DNA of 64,000 nt from Schistocerca nitens (Eukaryota > Arthropoda > Insecta > Orthoptera > Acrididae): assembly GCF_023898315.1 (NCBI RefSeq), contig NC_064619.1:502358594-502422593 (forward strand), in the 5' to 3' direction. A model generated the notes under the pieces. That model had not been told where the DNA came from. It worked only from the letters and a program-made list of their open reading frames with translations, and searched no databases. Shown in pieces: positions 33,769 through 45,490 of the stretch (within the stretch, counting starts at the first letter, position 1; every line of letters begins with the position of its first letter). The position numbers and the translations under genes are program-made.

Positions 33769-34447
33769 GAGAAGATTCACAAATGATTACATGCCATACT
33801 GTGGAAAACCTAAAGCCATTCTATCAGATAACGCCAAGTATTATGCAGGATTCACCTGGAGAAAATTTCTAAAGGACAATAACATTAAGAGCATCTATAT
33901 TTCAAAGTTTCATGCATCAGCCAACCCATGTGAGAGAATTTTTAGAGAATTAAATAGATTCATGAGAACTTATACCTCAACACAGCACACAAACTGGATA
34001 CATTACCTAGCACTTTTTGAGGAAATACACAACAATTTAAATATATACAACACACCCTATACTCCCAGAGAAATCATGTTTGACACAAAGGAAACTAATG
34101 AATGGAGCAACCCACTACCAAAATTTTCTGACACCAAACCTTCACACGAGGAAAAGGTAAGGGAAGTACTCATTGCAATTACTGAACAAGCTGACATTAG
34201 AAATAAGAACTATGGTGCTAATCTGAAAAGAAGGCAAAACTTTACAATAGGAATGCAAGTTTTACTTAAGACCCACTACAAATCGTCATTACCTCTAAAA
34301 TGTAATGTTAAGTGGCGTCCATTATATGAAGGTCCTTACACAATCATTGATATACCACACCCGGGAGCATATCTTCTACAAAACCCCAAGAATAAGAGAA
34401 TTTTAGGTTTGTACCCTCACAAAGATTTGAAAACTTTTAGCCCTTAG
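33767..34447 (+). pseudogene. Gypsy-like integrase, C-terminal half
   Basis: Starts abruptly after the deletion (RRFTNDYMPYCGKPKAIL). LSDNAKYYAGFTWRKFL carries the second catalytic Asp, and SANPCERIFRELNRFMRTY the catalytic Glu of the DDE core. The end, WRPLYEGPYTIIDIPHPGAY, is a GPY/F-type C-terminal module. The first catalytic Asp and the HHCC zinc domain are missing, so it is not an active integrase. Confidence 0.87.
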
Positions 34448-34774
34448 CAGAGTATGCTGATACAAAAACAAGGTAAGTCACATCTGGTACCTCAAGCTGG
34501 AAGAAGATATAAGTTATAATCTTAAGTATCTACATTTTACAGCACCAGCAGTAACAGCAGCAGCAGCAGCAGCAAGAAGATAAGACACAGGAAGAACTAA
34601 CAATTTTCGTGCAAAGCACAGCTACTCATTATATTTATTAATACCTTGCAGACAAGCTGACAGACTAAATGACTGGAGACAATTACTGCCCTGAACCTGA
34701 TATATTAATTGGCATGATAGACACTTGATTTGCTATTCACACTGACACCACAATCCACATGAACACAACATGCA

Positions 34775-34820
<46 letters not shown>

Positions 34821-36343
34821 ACTCTACAGGAAATGACAAATGAGATTAATTGAGCAAGGCTATATAATTTATTTTATTTGTAAATGATACTTTGTGCATG
34901 TGCTAATTTGGAATTGATTGTGGATGTGACGTGTCGTGTCTTATTGTAATCATGACTTTTCAGGACAGATCATCTCAAGGATGTTTTCTAACCTATTATG
35001 AAAGTTTATGCTGCAGGAAACATTTAATGAGGAAGAACACTTGTTGTGTAGTACTGATGTAAAGGAAAATATACTTAAAAGGAAAACTTTATTAAAAAGG
35101 GGAAGAGACCTATAAAAGAAAATGGATTTTCTGAATGTATCACAATACACTGAACCTATAAGATAATTTTTATGTCTGACCCATATGTATTTGTAAATAT
35201 CTAGTTTAATGCAATTGAAAAATGTAAAATATGTATATGTATTACCAAACAATGTAATGTAAATGTATAAGTACATGTTTCACAGAATTTTTTTTTATCT
35301 ATGTAAATATGTAACAGAAAACTGTATTCAATGTGAAGTGATATTTGTTATGTTTTGTGCTCTCTGTTGTGAACGAACATTTTGTTTTGCAACGAACAAT
35401 GTATGAAAAAGTTGTATGCAAATTTAAAAAAAAAAAACGGTTCACTGCACTCATGATGGGACACTATAGGTGACGTGAGTTGCAAAACTACGGTACACTT
35501 TTCGACGAAACGACGACACAATATCCAGAAGACGACATACACCTTTCGGAAGACGAAATTGGAGGTTATTGAGTAGATGTAACACGGACTGGTCAGTATG
35601 GAACCACTGACACCATGTATTCCTACCAAGACGAAACAACATTTTAACTACGTCTTCCAAAGCACGCTTCATTGCGGGATTGTTGATCTCCAACTCTTTT
35701 CTTCAAGAACTTTCGTCTCAACGTAAACAAAACGTGTGACACGTGATATATATTTTAAAGTGCAAAGACTTTGGCACACTAGCACAGTATAAACCATTTC
35801 TAACAAGTGACATTCTACACAGAATACGTTCACATATCCCTGAATATGCACAAAAACATTAATTAATTTTATGTATTGAATGAACATGTGTAATAACATT
35901 TTGAAGTGAAAGAGAACAACGGACTATATGCCCAACAAAATTTTTACAAAGTAACAGCACAAGTGAATACGAACTGTGAAATTTGTTATAGTCTGTACAG
36001 AACTGTTTGACAATAATGAGGACTGCTTGTGGGTCACCAGTGATAGCACTGAGCCACTACATTGGCGTCTGGTACTGGAGATCCCGGGTTCAATAGTGCT
36101 CGGAAGCAAATATTTTTCTTTTTTCTTTTCACTTTCATTGATCTTGTATGTAAATATTATTTAGGTATTTTTGTGGATGTATGACATTTTATCATATTTT
36201 AAGTATGTTGAATCTGTGAAACAAGATACGTAATAACTTATGATTCATGACATGACAAATAAAGAAAATACGTCAACAAATTGCTCAGCTGCAGGTGATA
36301 CACCTTTGCTCTCGCAATTTGGGGGGCAGTTTAAGGAACCATT
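34448..36343 (+). other. Noncoding 3' region of the Gypsy-like element
   Basis: About 1.9 kb without a recognisable ORF; no envelope-like frame is seen. It contains a cag-repeat tract (about 34541-34575), a 44-base A run (34776-34819), and the polypurine tract just before the 3' LTR. Confidence 0.7.
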
Positions 36344-36955
36344 TGCACTCGAGCACAGACATTATTTAATTTAGTTAACTTAGATTATATGTATCGATTT
36401 TTTAAGACAAGAGAATGCAAAAAAAAAGCAATTAACACCGCTCTCTTGTCACAGCCGGTAGGCATTAACACACTCATGTTATTCGTTATCCTAGAAGGAC
36501 TTAATATTTTGTGCGGCTCCACAGTTAGCCATATTGATATTTATTAGCAGAAAAGAGGCGCAGCATTAATAAGTCGCTCTCATTTGTGAATGATCTGCCA
36601 TTATCTATCTAGAATTTTACGTAAGTGTAATTTATATCGTAATGTATGTGTTGAAATGAATATATGTTTATTTAATCGTATGCTTTTCTTTGTTTTAGTA
36701 GTTTTAGTCACTCCATTTTCATGATTGATGGTGAGGTCAGATATCAGACTTTGTCTACAAAAAAAAAAACATGATGAGCCCTGGCTACGTTCCGTACATC
36801 TTCGGACGTGCGAAGCTCGATAAATTCACGGCGTAAAATTTTAATCCCTCAATTACTTATCCAAACAAACAATTATTATTATTACAATTATTATTATTAT
36901 TATATTTTATTATTATTATATTTTATTATTATTATTATATTTTTTATTTGTTACA
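36344..36955 (+). repeat. 3' LTR of the Gypsy-like element
   Basis: Begins TGcactcgagc and ends tttgttaca; a TG...CA LTR. The polypurine tract ends about 15 nt upstream (36316-36329), so the true start could instead be just after it, near 36330. The att-repeat tract near the end is 36870-36950. RTE sequence (agtagtacaag) follows directly. Confidence 0.9.
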
Positions 36956-37082
36956 AGTAGTACAAGTTTATATGCCAACTAGCTCTGCAGATGACGAAGA
37001 AATTGAAGAAATGTATGATGAAATAAAAGAAATTATTCAGATAGTGAAGGGAGACGAAAATTTAATAGTTATGGGTGACTGG
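36956..37082 (+). repeat. 127-bp direct duplication flanking the LTR element (right copy)
   Basis: Same RTE segment as 29454-29580 with one mismatch. It begins immediately after the 3' LTR. Confidence 0.95.
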
Positions 37083-39500
37083 AATTCGAGTGTAGGAAAA
37101 GGGAGAGAAGGAAACGTAGTAGGTGAATATGGATTGGGGCTAAGAAATGAAAGAGGAAGCCGCCTGGTAGAATTTTGCACAGAGCACAACTTAATCATAG
37201 CTAACACTTGGTTTAAGAATCATGATAGAAGGTTGTATACATGGAAGAATCTTGGAGATACTAAAAGGTATCAGATAGATTATATAATGGTAAGACAGAG
37301 ATTTAGGAACCAGGTTTCAAATTGTAAGACATTTCCAGGGGCAGATGTGGACTCTGACCACAATCTATTGGTTATGACCTGTGGATTAAAACTGAAGAAA
37401 CTGCAAAAAGGTGGGAATTTAAGGAGATGGGACCTGGATAAACTGAAAGAACCAGAGGTTGTACAGAGTTTCAGGGAGAGCATAAGGGAACAATTGACAG
37501 GAATGGGGGAAAGAAATACAGTAGAAGAAGAATGGGTAGCTTTGAGGGATGAAGTAATGAAGGCAGCAGAGGATCAGGTAGGTAAAAAGACGAGGGCTAG
37601 TAGAAATCCTTGGGTAACAGAAGAAATATTGAATTCAATTGATGAAAGGAGAAAATATAAAAATGCAGTAAATGAAGCAGGCAAAAAGGAATACAAACGT
37701 CTCAAAAATGAGATCGACAGGAAGTGCAAAATGGCTAAGCAGGGATGGCTAGAGGACAAATGTAAGGATGTAGAGGCTTATCTCACTAGGGGTAAGATAG
37801 ATACTGCCTACAGGAAAATTAAAGAGACCTTTGGAGATAAGAGAACCACTTGTATGAATATCAAGAGCTCAGATGGAAACCCAGTTCCAAGCAAAGAAGG
37901 GAAACCAGAAAGGTGGAAGGAGTATATAGAGGGTCTATACAAGGGCGATGTACTTGAGGACAATATTATGGAAATGGAAGAGGATGAAGATGAAATGGGA
38001 GTTACGATACTGCGTGAAGAGTTTGACAGAGCACTGAAAGACCTGAGTCGAAACAAGGCTCCCGGAGTAGACAACATTCCATTGGAACTACTGACGGCCT
38101 TGGGAGAGCCAGTCCTGACAAAACTCTACCATCTGGTGAGCAAGATGTATGAAACAGGCGAAATACCCTCAGACTTCAAGAAGAATATAATAATTCCAAT
38201 CCCAAAGAAAGCAGGTGTTGACACATGTGAAAATTACCGAACAATCAGTTTAATAAGCCACAGCTGCAAAATACTAACACGAATTCTTTACAGAAGAATG
38301 GAAAAACTAGTAGAAGCCGACCTCGGGGAAGATCAGTTTGGATTCCGTAGAAATACTGGAACACGTGAGGCAATACTGACCTTACGACTTATCTTAGAAG
38401 AAAGATTAAGGAAAGGCAAACCTACGTATCTAGCATTTGTAGACTTAGAGAAAGCTTTTGACAATGTTGACTGGAATACTCTCTTTCAAATTCTAAAGGT
38501 GGCAGGGGTAAAATACAGGGAGCAAAAGGCTATTTACAATTTTTACAGAAAGCAGATGGCAGTTATAAGAGTCGAGGGGTATGAAAGGGAAGCAGTGGTT
38601 GGGAAGGGAGTAAGACAGGGTTGTAGCCTCTCCCCGATGTTATTCAATCTGTATATTGAGCAAGCAGTAAAGGAAAGAAAAGAAAATTTCGGAGTAGGTA
38701 TTAAAATCCATGGAGAAGAAATAAAAACTTTGAGGTTCGCCGATGACATTGTAATTCTATCAGAGACAGCAAAGGACTTGGAAGAGCAGTTGAACGGAAT
38801 GGATGGTGTCTTGAAGGGAGGATATAAGATGAATATCAACAAAAGCAAAACGAGGATAATGGAATGTAGTCGAATTAAGTCGAGTGATGTTGAGGGTATT
38901 AGATTAGGAAATGAGACACTTAAAGTAGTAAAGGAGTTTTGCTATTTTGGGAGCAAAATAACTGATGATGGTCGAAGTAGAGAGGATATAAAATGTAGAC
39001 TGGCAATGGCAAGGAAAGCGTTTCTGAAGAAGAGAAATTTGTTAACATCGAGTATAGATTTAAGTGTCAGGAAGTCTTTTCTGAAAGTATTTGTATGGAG
39101 TGTAGCAATGTATGGAAGTGAAACATGGACGATAAATAGTTTGGACAAGAAGAGAATAGAAGATTTCGAAATGTGGTGCTACAGAAGAATGCTGAAGATT
39201 AGATGGGTAGATTACATAACTAATGAGGAGGTACTGAATAGGATTGCGGAGAAGAGGAGTTTGTGGCACAACTTGATCAGAAGAAGGGATCTGTTGGTAG
39301 GACATGTTCTGAGGCATCAAGGGATCACCGATTTAGTATTGGAGGGCAGCGTGGAGGGTAAAAATCGTAGGGGGAGACCAAGAGATGCATACACTAAGCA
39401 GATTCAGATGGATGTAGGTTGCAGTAGGTACTGGGAGATGGAGAAGCTTGCACAGGATAGAGTAGCATGGAGAGCTGCATCAAACCAGTCTCAGGACTGA
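36956..39500 (+). CDS. RTE-like endonuclease/reverse transcriptase, long intact frame (copy C)
   Basis: About 848 codons are open from the LTR edge to TGA 39498-39500; the EN N-terminus lies before the LTR element, so the ORF as it stands is 5'-incomplete. Order: rest of EN (VMGDWNSSVGKGREGNVVGE near 37070, then DVDSDHNLLVM near 37345), a linker, RT (NKAPGVDNIPLELLTALGEP near 38055, LAFVDLEKAFDNVDWN near 38430 with catalytic Asp, GVRQGCSLSPMLFNLYIEQA near 38605, LRFADDIVIL near 38730 with catalytic FADD), then the conserved tail (AMYGSETWT near 39108, FEMWCYRRMLKIRWVDY near 39165, RVAWRAASNQSQD at the end). No RNase H domain. It would act by target-primed reverse transcription. Confidence 0.9.
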
Positions 39501-39519
39501 AGACCACAACAACAACAAC

Positions 39520-41460
39520 ATAGACAGCCATCTGATTGGGATCCTATAATCGCGGGACCTACTTAGTCGCTCCCAGTGTGGGTTTCAGAGATATCGTTCA
39601 ACCCTTGAAAACCTCATCCTGCTGGAGGCGGAATCCAACAATCCTTCCCATGCAGACAGCACCTCATAGGTGTCTTCTTCAGTCTTGAGGGGCCTATGAC
39701 GCTACCTGGGCGGCATCACTGACTGGAATAGCTTCGTCAGTGGGGTTTCCATGGACGATTACCAGTTTTCATACCGTTCTTCTTTTCCAGACGATTTTTT
39801 AGATATCGTGAAAGTGATGCTCTTTCCTAGAGATTTGGGCAAGAAAATGGGGTCCCTAAAGGGTCTGTTTAATGTATAACTCTGTTCGCAGTTGCCATCA
39901 ATGGTATTACTTCCATAGTTAAGTTTGCTGTCCGACATTCATTGTTTCTGGACGATTGTACCATCTTCTGCTTCTCCTCCCAAGAAGCAAATTCCATTCG
40001 TCAGTTGCAACTTCAGATATAGAGATTGGAAGATTGGGCAGATAGTGCAGATTTTAAATTCTGCTCAGACGAATGTGCTTGTGTTAATTTCAATCGTTGT
40101 TATCGCCCTTTTAAGCTGCCTCATTTTATAATGAGGGATATAGTTCTTCCTTTAAACGTTCAGTGAAATTTCTTGGTCTCACTTTCGATGAGCGCCTCAC
40201 TTGGTAACCACACCTGAAGGTGTAAAGTCCAAAGGTTTAACGGCACTGAATATTTTAAAATGCTTGATCCACAGGTCGCAGGGAGGAGACCCAACATGTC
40301 TGCTTCAGTTTTACAAGGCGTTTGTGCGATTCCGACTGGACTATGGTCGTATAGTTTATGGCTCACCACTATCATCTTATCTTACGATAGTTGATGGAGG
40401 AGATTCGGTTGGCGACGGGAGCGTTTAGGACGAGTTCAATTCCTAACCTCTTTGTCGAGGCTGGTGAACCACCTCTTGTCCTCTTTCGGAGGGTCATCAG
40501 GAAGCATAATGTGTACAGCCTTCTCTCCATTCCACAACCACCGGCATTCTATACTATTCCTCGCCCTCCACTGGATCAACTATTTAGAGATAGGCCGCAA
40601 ACGACAAAGCCATTTGGCATTCTCGTGTGGTAGGACTGATATTTCAGTGCTTCATCGCGGCTGGAATCTTTCATCGACCTACTTAATGCGGATTTCCAGG
40701 ATTATTTTAGATTTATCATTGTGCAAGAAAATTTTTACACCGGCCTCTTTTTTTAAATGGATGTTTTGCAGTATTTTAGTCTAATACTGTGACTGTGTGG
40801 ACGTTTCCACTGATGGGTCTATGCAGAATAATTCCGTCAGCTATATTGTGTTATCTCCAGACTGTGTCGTCAAGATTCGCTTACCTGGTACATTTACAAT
40901 GTATAAAGCTGAACTATATGCTACGTTGAGGGCTCTGGAAAAATGCTGAGCCGACCGATGTGGCCGAGCAGTTCTAGGCGCTTCAGTCCGGAACCGCGTG
41001 ACCGCTACGGTCGCAAGTTCGAATCCTGCCTCGGGCATAGATGTGTGTGATGTCCTTAGGTTAGTTAGGTTTATGTAGTTCTAAGTTCTAGGGGACTGAT
41101 GACCTCCGATGTTAAGTCCCATAGTGCTCAGAGCCATTTGAACCAAAAATGCTGAGCCTTCCTGCAACCAAATTCCTCACCTGTACCGATTCTCTAAATG
41201 CCCTTCAGGCTGTTTATCACTTGTATCCAACCGAAAAGTATCCTCAGCTGTTTCATTGCACGCTTTCCCACTTACAGAGGCAGGGAAAGGGTGTGGCACT
41301 CTGCTGGATACCATTACCCGTGGGTATTCACGGTATGGAAGCACCAGGTGCATCAGATAAGGATCCCTGTTTGGAAGTTACAATTTATGCATGCGCTCTG
41401 CCTCTTAAAAAACTGCTTTTTGAACAATTAATAAAATATCCGCAAACGTTTCATTAATGC
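39520..41460 (+). pseudogene. LINE RT and RNase H remnant, copy 3 (split by a SINE)
   Basis: RT resumes after the RTE-like insertion: RDLLSRSQCGFQRYRSTLEN near 39561, a Val-Lys-Phe-rich stretch, DCTIFCFSS-like near 39956 (YADD region), FYKAFVRFRLDYGRIVYGS near 40308, and IRLATGAFRTSSIPNLFVEA near 40400. RNase H: STDGSMQNNSVSYIVL-like near 40810, MYKAELYATLRALEKC near 40898 (Glu motif), then across the SINE FLTCTDSLNALQAVYHLYPT near 41174 (Asp motif) and VALCWIPLPVGIHG near 41291. Frameshifts and stops throughout. Confidence 0.78.
40939..41158 (+). mobile_element. tRNA-derived SINE, Leu-like head, inside LINE RNase H
   Basis: Body 40953-41144. The perfect 14-bp TSD aaaaatgctgagcc lies at 40939-40952 and 41145-41158. 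A box in gtggccgagcagttctaggc, B box in aagttcgaatcctgcc. It splits the RNase H domain of I-like copy 3 between the Glu and Asp motifs. Confidence 0.95.
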
Positions 41461-42139
41461 TAAAAGACATCAAGAATAAATTTTCGCTGTGTAAATAAAT
41501 CTGTAAATTACGGAGAAAATGTAATAATTTAATATAAAAAATGTGTTCTATACTGTTCATATAAAGAATGAGTCAGAGAAATGTATTTATGTCGAAACTT
41601 AATAAAAGACACTCTGTGAAGCAAGTTTAGAGCAGTAGCCATATTTTTTTTTTTCACCGTATTAAAGCAAGAGCTGTGATCCGTCTCTCTCTCTCTCGTT
41701 TGTTTTCGATGCCTGTTTCATAAAATAAGTGTAGCTTTCCTATCTGTAACTTTTAGTTAAATAATTACGTAAATTTAATTATAATACCCGTGTCGGAACC
41801 AAGAAACCTTCATTCCTCTTTCATTAATGTCACATCTCAATTTATTATATTGTGTTTTAGAACTGTTTCAGGCTATAGCGAAGGAGAGTTGCCAAAGAAT
41901 TGTTTGGTGGTCACAATTGAACGCTACTAGTGTCTACTTTATCAAACTTCTCGTCAGTCTGATTTGAATCTGATGCTGGATGGCGGATTGCAATTTCCTT
42001 ATTAAACAAGTAAAAATTTTCTATGCACTGTTCTACCATTACAGGAGCTTTGCCACTATCAGAAGTGACTAAAAAGTTTTATAAAACTATTTCTTTTAAA
42101 TATCAGGAATATTACACCCTGTCCATGCAGTTACCTCGC
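41461..42139. other. AT-rich unassigned stretch within LINE copy 3
   Basis: About 680 bp between recognisable parts of the same LINE ORF; likely another insertion or a replaced segment. It contains a T run at 41645-41654 and (tc)n at 41684-41697. No TSD or TIR was found. Confidence 0.4.
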
Positions 42140-42480
42140 CATTGGGTTACTGAAACACATCATGCCTCTGTGGGAGGGTGAATGGTTAGCGTTGTTGAAG
42201 AACAACAAGCTGAGGACTGTGAAATCGAGGACATGATTGTGGCGTACCACTTTCTGGCCACTGCGACGGGCACAAGTACTTCTAACGTGCATCCGGATAC
42301 GACACTATGAATTCCTCCTTCAGCAGGAAGACCAACCGGTGTGCAGTGCATGTGGTGCAGAAGTTTCTGCACCCCACATTTTAACTGAATGCGTTTTCTA
42401 CCAAGCCATGATCGCTGCAATCCACTGATCAGTTGTTTGCCCTCCATTTTAGGTGATGACGAATAAAATGTGGTTCGTGC
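42140..42480 (+). pseudogene. LINE ORF2 C-terminal region, copy 3
   Basis: EGEWLALLKNNKLRTVKS near 42166, then the open frame 42237-42428 with RAQVLLTCIRIRHYEFLLQQ and PVCSACGAEVSAPHILTEC. This is the Cys/His-rich module (CxxC...H...C) that follows RNase H in this LINE group. One frameshift separates the two parts. Confidence 0.7.
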
Positions 42481-42610
42481 TTTAAGATTTTCTGTGAAGT
42501 CTGGTCTTCTCCGTAGTATCTTAGGTAGAAAGTCTTAATGAGTTTCTAGGGTGATTAGTTCATCGTTTATTTTCCAGTTGATCATGTAGGCATAGTTCCT
42601 TGTTCAGTTA

Positions 42611-44000
42611 CACTACTGGCCATTAAAATTGTTACCCCACGAAGATGACGTGCAACAGACGCGAAATTTAACCGACAGGAAGGAGATGCTGTGACATGCA
42701 AATGATTAGCTTTTCAGAGCATTCACACAAGGGTGGCGCCGGTGGCGACACCTACAACGTGCTGACATGAGGAAAGTTTCCTACCGATTTCTCATAGACA
42801 AATAGCAGTTGGCCGGCGTTGCCTGATGAAACGTTGTTGTGATGCCACGTGTAAGGAGGAGAATTGCGTACCATCACGTTTCCGACTTTGATAAAGGTCG
42901 GGTTGTAGCCTATCGCGATTGCGGTTTATCGTATCACGCTGGTCGAGATCCAATGACTGTTAGCAGAATATGGAATCGGTGGGTTCAGGAGGGTAATACG
43001 GAATGCCGTGGTGGATCCCAATGGCCTCGTATCACTAGCAGTCGAGATGACAGACATCTTATCCGCATGTCTGTAAAGGGTCGTACAGCCACGTCTCGAT
43101 CCCTGAGTCAACAGATGGGGACGTCTGCAAGACAACAACCATCTGCACGAACAGTTCGATGACGTACAGCAGCATGGACCATCAGCTCGGAGACCATGGT
43201 TGCGGTTACCCTTGATGTTGCATCACAGACAGGAGCGCCTGCGATGGTGTACTCAACTTCGAACCTGGGTGTACGAATGGCAAAACGTCATGTTTTCGGA
43301 TGAATCCAGGTTGTGTTTACAGCATCGTGATGGTCGCATCCGTGTTTGGCGACATCGCAGTGAACGCACATTGGAAGCGTGTATTCGTCATCGCCATACT
43401 GGCGTATCACCCGGCGTGATGGTATGGGGTGCCATTGGTTATACGTCTCGGTCACCTCTTGCTCGCAGTGACGGCACTTTGAACAGTGGACGTTACATTT
43501 CAGATGTGTTACGACCCGTGGCTCTACCCTTCATTCGATCCCTGCGAAACCCTACATGTCAGGAGGATAATGCACGACCACATTTTGCAGATCCTGTACG
43601 GGCCTTTCTGGATTCAGAATATTTTCGACTGCTGCCCTGGCCAGCACATTTTCCAGATCTCTCACCAATTGAAAACGTCTGGTCAATGGTGGCCGAGCAA
43701 CTGGCTCGCCACAATACGCCAGTCAGTACTCTTGATGAACTGTGGTATCGCGTTGAAGCTGCATGGGCAGCTGTACCCGTACACGCCATCCAAGCTCTGT
43801 TTGACTCAATGCCCAGGCGTATCAAGGCCGTTATTACGGCCAGAGGTGGTTGTTCTGGGTACTGATTTCTCAGGTTCTGTGCACCCAAACTGCGTGACAA
43901 TGTAATCACATGTCAGTTCTAGTATAATATATTAGTCCAATGAATACCCGTTTATCATCTGCATTTCTTCTTGATGTAGCAATTTATATGGCCAGTAGTG
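42611..44000 (+). mobile_element. Tc1-like transposon (DD34E), 1,390 bp
   Basis: TIRs start cactactggccat on both ends and stay similar for about 28 bp. TA lies at 42609-42610 and 44001-44002. It is inserted in the 3' part of I-like copy 3. It is a different family from the 1,422-bp elements. Confidence 0.93.
42839..43865 (+). pseudogene. Tc1-like transposase (DD34E), frameshifted
   Basis: N-terminal part 42842-43162: MPRVRRRIAYHHVSDFDKGR (HTH region), GRTATSRSLSQQMGTSARQ, PSARTVR. Then a stop and frame change. The catalytic part (open 43200-43865) has VMFSDESRLCL (first D), QEDNARPHF (second D) and SPIENVW (E), with 34 residues between the second D and E. The end is KAVITARGGCSGY. Only one or two lesions around 43160-43200 separate it from an intact frame. 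Confidence 0.9.
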
Positions 44001-44181
44001 TATTTTAAATGTTATTTGGTATTTTACTAACGCACTGCACAGAGGCATATCTCTTCCGCGGTGTTGTGTGACAGTGTGGGTGAGAGTCCGAGGGTGGCTG
44101 CGGATTCCATTTTTAATATACATTTTGGTGGATGCTTCTCATAACTGGTAACCACACTTGTACTCTTTAATTTGAAGTAAA

Positions 44182-44660
44182 TCACACTGTGGAGCTGTAA
44201 GTGTAGCCTGCACCATGACAGTAATTACAGGATAGTATGTCATGTGTTTTCCATTTAGAAGTCAATTCAACATAAAATGTAAACTGTAGAAATAATGTAC
44301 CAAAATAATAAAACTGTAAAGGAACGAAAGTAGTACAATAAAAATGGCGTGTCCTGTCTGGGCATAAAGAAAAATCGTACATCTTTCAATAATACATTCG
44401 CTCCATCTCTCGATTTATAGTACAAAAAGGTGCAATAAAGCAATACAATGTCGAAACGGGTGCATAAAAATGAGCAAATAAGTAAAATAAAGGCATGAAG
44501 TAGTACAACGAAAACTTGCAAAAAAAAAACTGAGTGCCCTATTTGGGCATAAACTAAAATCGTACCAATCGTAAGAATACCCTGGTGCCCTCTCTGGGCT
44601 TACATTATGAGCATGTGGAATAAAGCAGCATAGAATTTCGAAAGGTATTATGAAAACATT
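44182..44660. repeat. Imperfect tandem duplication, ~185-bp period
   Basis: A block beginning gtgtcctgtctgggcataaa (44349) recurs diverged as gtgccctatttgggcataaa (44534). Both continue with aaaatcgtac and, further on, aataaagca..ata.aat.tcgaaa. A partial earlier unit (gaaagtagtacaataaaa) precedes it. Noncoding. Confidence 0.55.
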
Positions 44661-45490
44661 TAAACATTTATTTATCGAATTGTACATGGATCCCTTCCAT
44701 TATCTTGTAATGCAAAAATACTATCCTGTACTTACTGTCATTGAGAGGCCCACACTTATGGCACCGCACAAGTGGTTTGCTTTCCACGTTTTAGCTACTA
44801 CTTGTGGTTTTTTCTTCAATAAAGTAAAAATAAAATATTTTTAAAAATTTTGTAGCTTTTGTATTATTTATCTATTCACCAACACCTCGATACAAAGTAC
44901 CACATGACTGTGACTTCATATTGTCTTCCTGTTTATCCTTGTAAGCAAAGGCTTTAATTTACAATAGACTCCTACATGTTCTACAACAACCAATATTGTT
45001 TATTACTTGAGACCTCGGACTAATGCCACCGGTTGTTTTACGGCGTGTAACTGCATGGTGCGTATGTTTGCACTTACGATACGTTGTCGAATATTTTGTA
45101 TTTGTTCCTGATTCTCTTCTTTTGTAATTTTTACCACTGAAGATGACTACGTAATAGCTTGCATCTAGATCCGCTGTAATAAAACGACGGATTTCGAGAT
45201 CGATTGCTGTTCTCTTCTCCACTTCTTTTCTCCGTTTCCTATATTCAACGATCGCTGCGTACGAAGGAATCATATGGTTTCCAATCTGATTATTTTGGAG
45301 TATATTAGCCGCAGGTCTTGGGGAGCGAACAGGGCGCGTCTGCATCAAATTTCTTGAAATCTTCCTGTTTCCCGCTCTGAGGAGTATTATTCTTTGTCAT
45401 TTTTTGGGTTCCTTTTGTTGATATCTAATAGTATTTCATTAATCGATCAAATTTTTTTCTATTTTTGTTTATATATAGACATATGTATAT
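44661..45490. other. No gene seen
   Basis: No convincing gene. A minus-strand open frame at 44959-45348 (129 codons) has no motif I recognise; TE origin is possible. Confidence 0.4.

Larger units (their letters stand above)
29580..36955 (+). mobile_element. Gypsy-like LTR retrotransposon, internally deleted
   Basis: LTRs of about 633 and 612 bp bound an internal region with Gag, protease and the integrase C-terminal half in Ty3/Gypsy order. Reverse transcriptase, RNase H and the N-terminal half of integrase are missing, with a join at about 33766. A polypurine tract (aatttggggggcag, 36316-36329) precedes the 3' LTR. It is inserted in RTE copy C. It cannot make its own cDNA and would need a helper. 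Confidence 0.9.
28715..39519 (+). mobile_element. RTE-like LINE copy C with Gypsy-like insertion
   Basis: A perfect 10-bp direct repeat atagacagcc (28705-28714 and 39520-39529) brackets it, so both LINE halves belong to one insertion into I-like copy 3. The 5' end is C/T-rich, followed by ccatgaaccatggaccttgc; the 3' end is cacaacaacaacaac. LINE sequence covers 28715-29580 and 36956-39519; the rest is a Gypsy-like LTR element. The LINE stretch 29454-29580 is repeated at 36956-37082. This is the youngest-looking and most complete RTE-like copy in the window. Confidence 0.9.
26098..44140 (+). mobile_element. I/Jockey-like LINE copy 3, host of four nested elements
   Basis: The LINE itself covers about 26098-28714, 39520-40952, 41159-41460, 42140-42610 and 44001-44140. 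It is interrupted by: an RTE-like LINE with a Gypsy-like element inside (28715-39519), a SINE (40953-41144), an unassigned stretch (41461-42139), and a DD34E Tc1-like element (42611-44000). The reading sense of RT sequence continues across the RTE junction (RIIDS|HLIGIL) and of RNase H across the SINE. The 3' end is approximate. Confidence 0.75.

Noticed and set aside
34776..34819. 44-base A run as the tail of a processed pseudogene
   Set aside because: It lies inside the Gypsy-like 3' region with no coding remnant upstream and no TSD.
44959..45348. 129-codon minus-strand frame as a host gene
   Set aside because: No recognisable motif; the length is not unusual by chance, and no splice or homology evidence is available.
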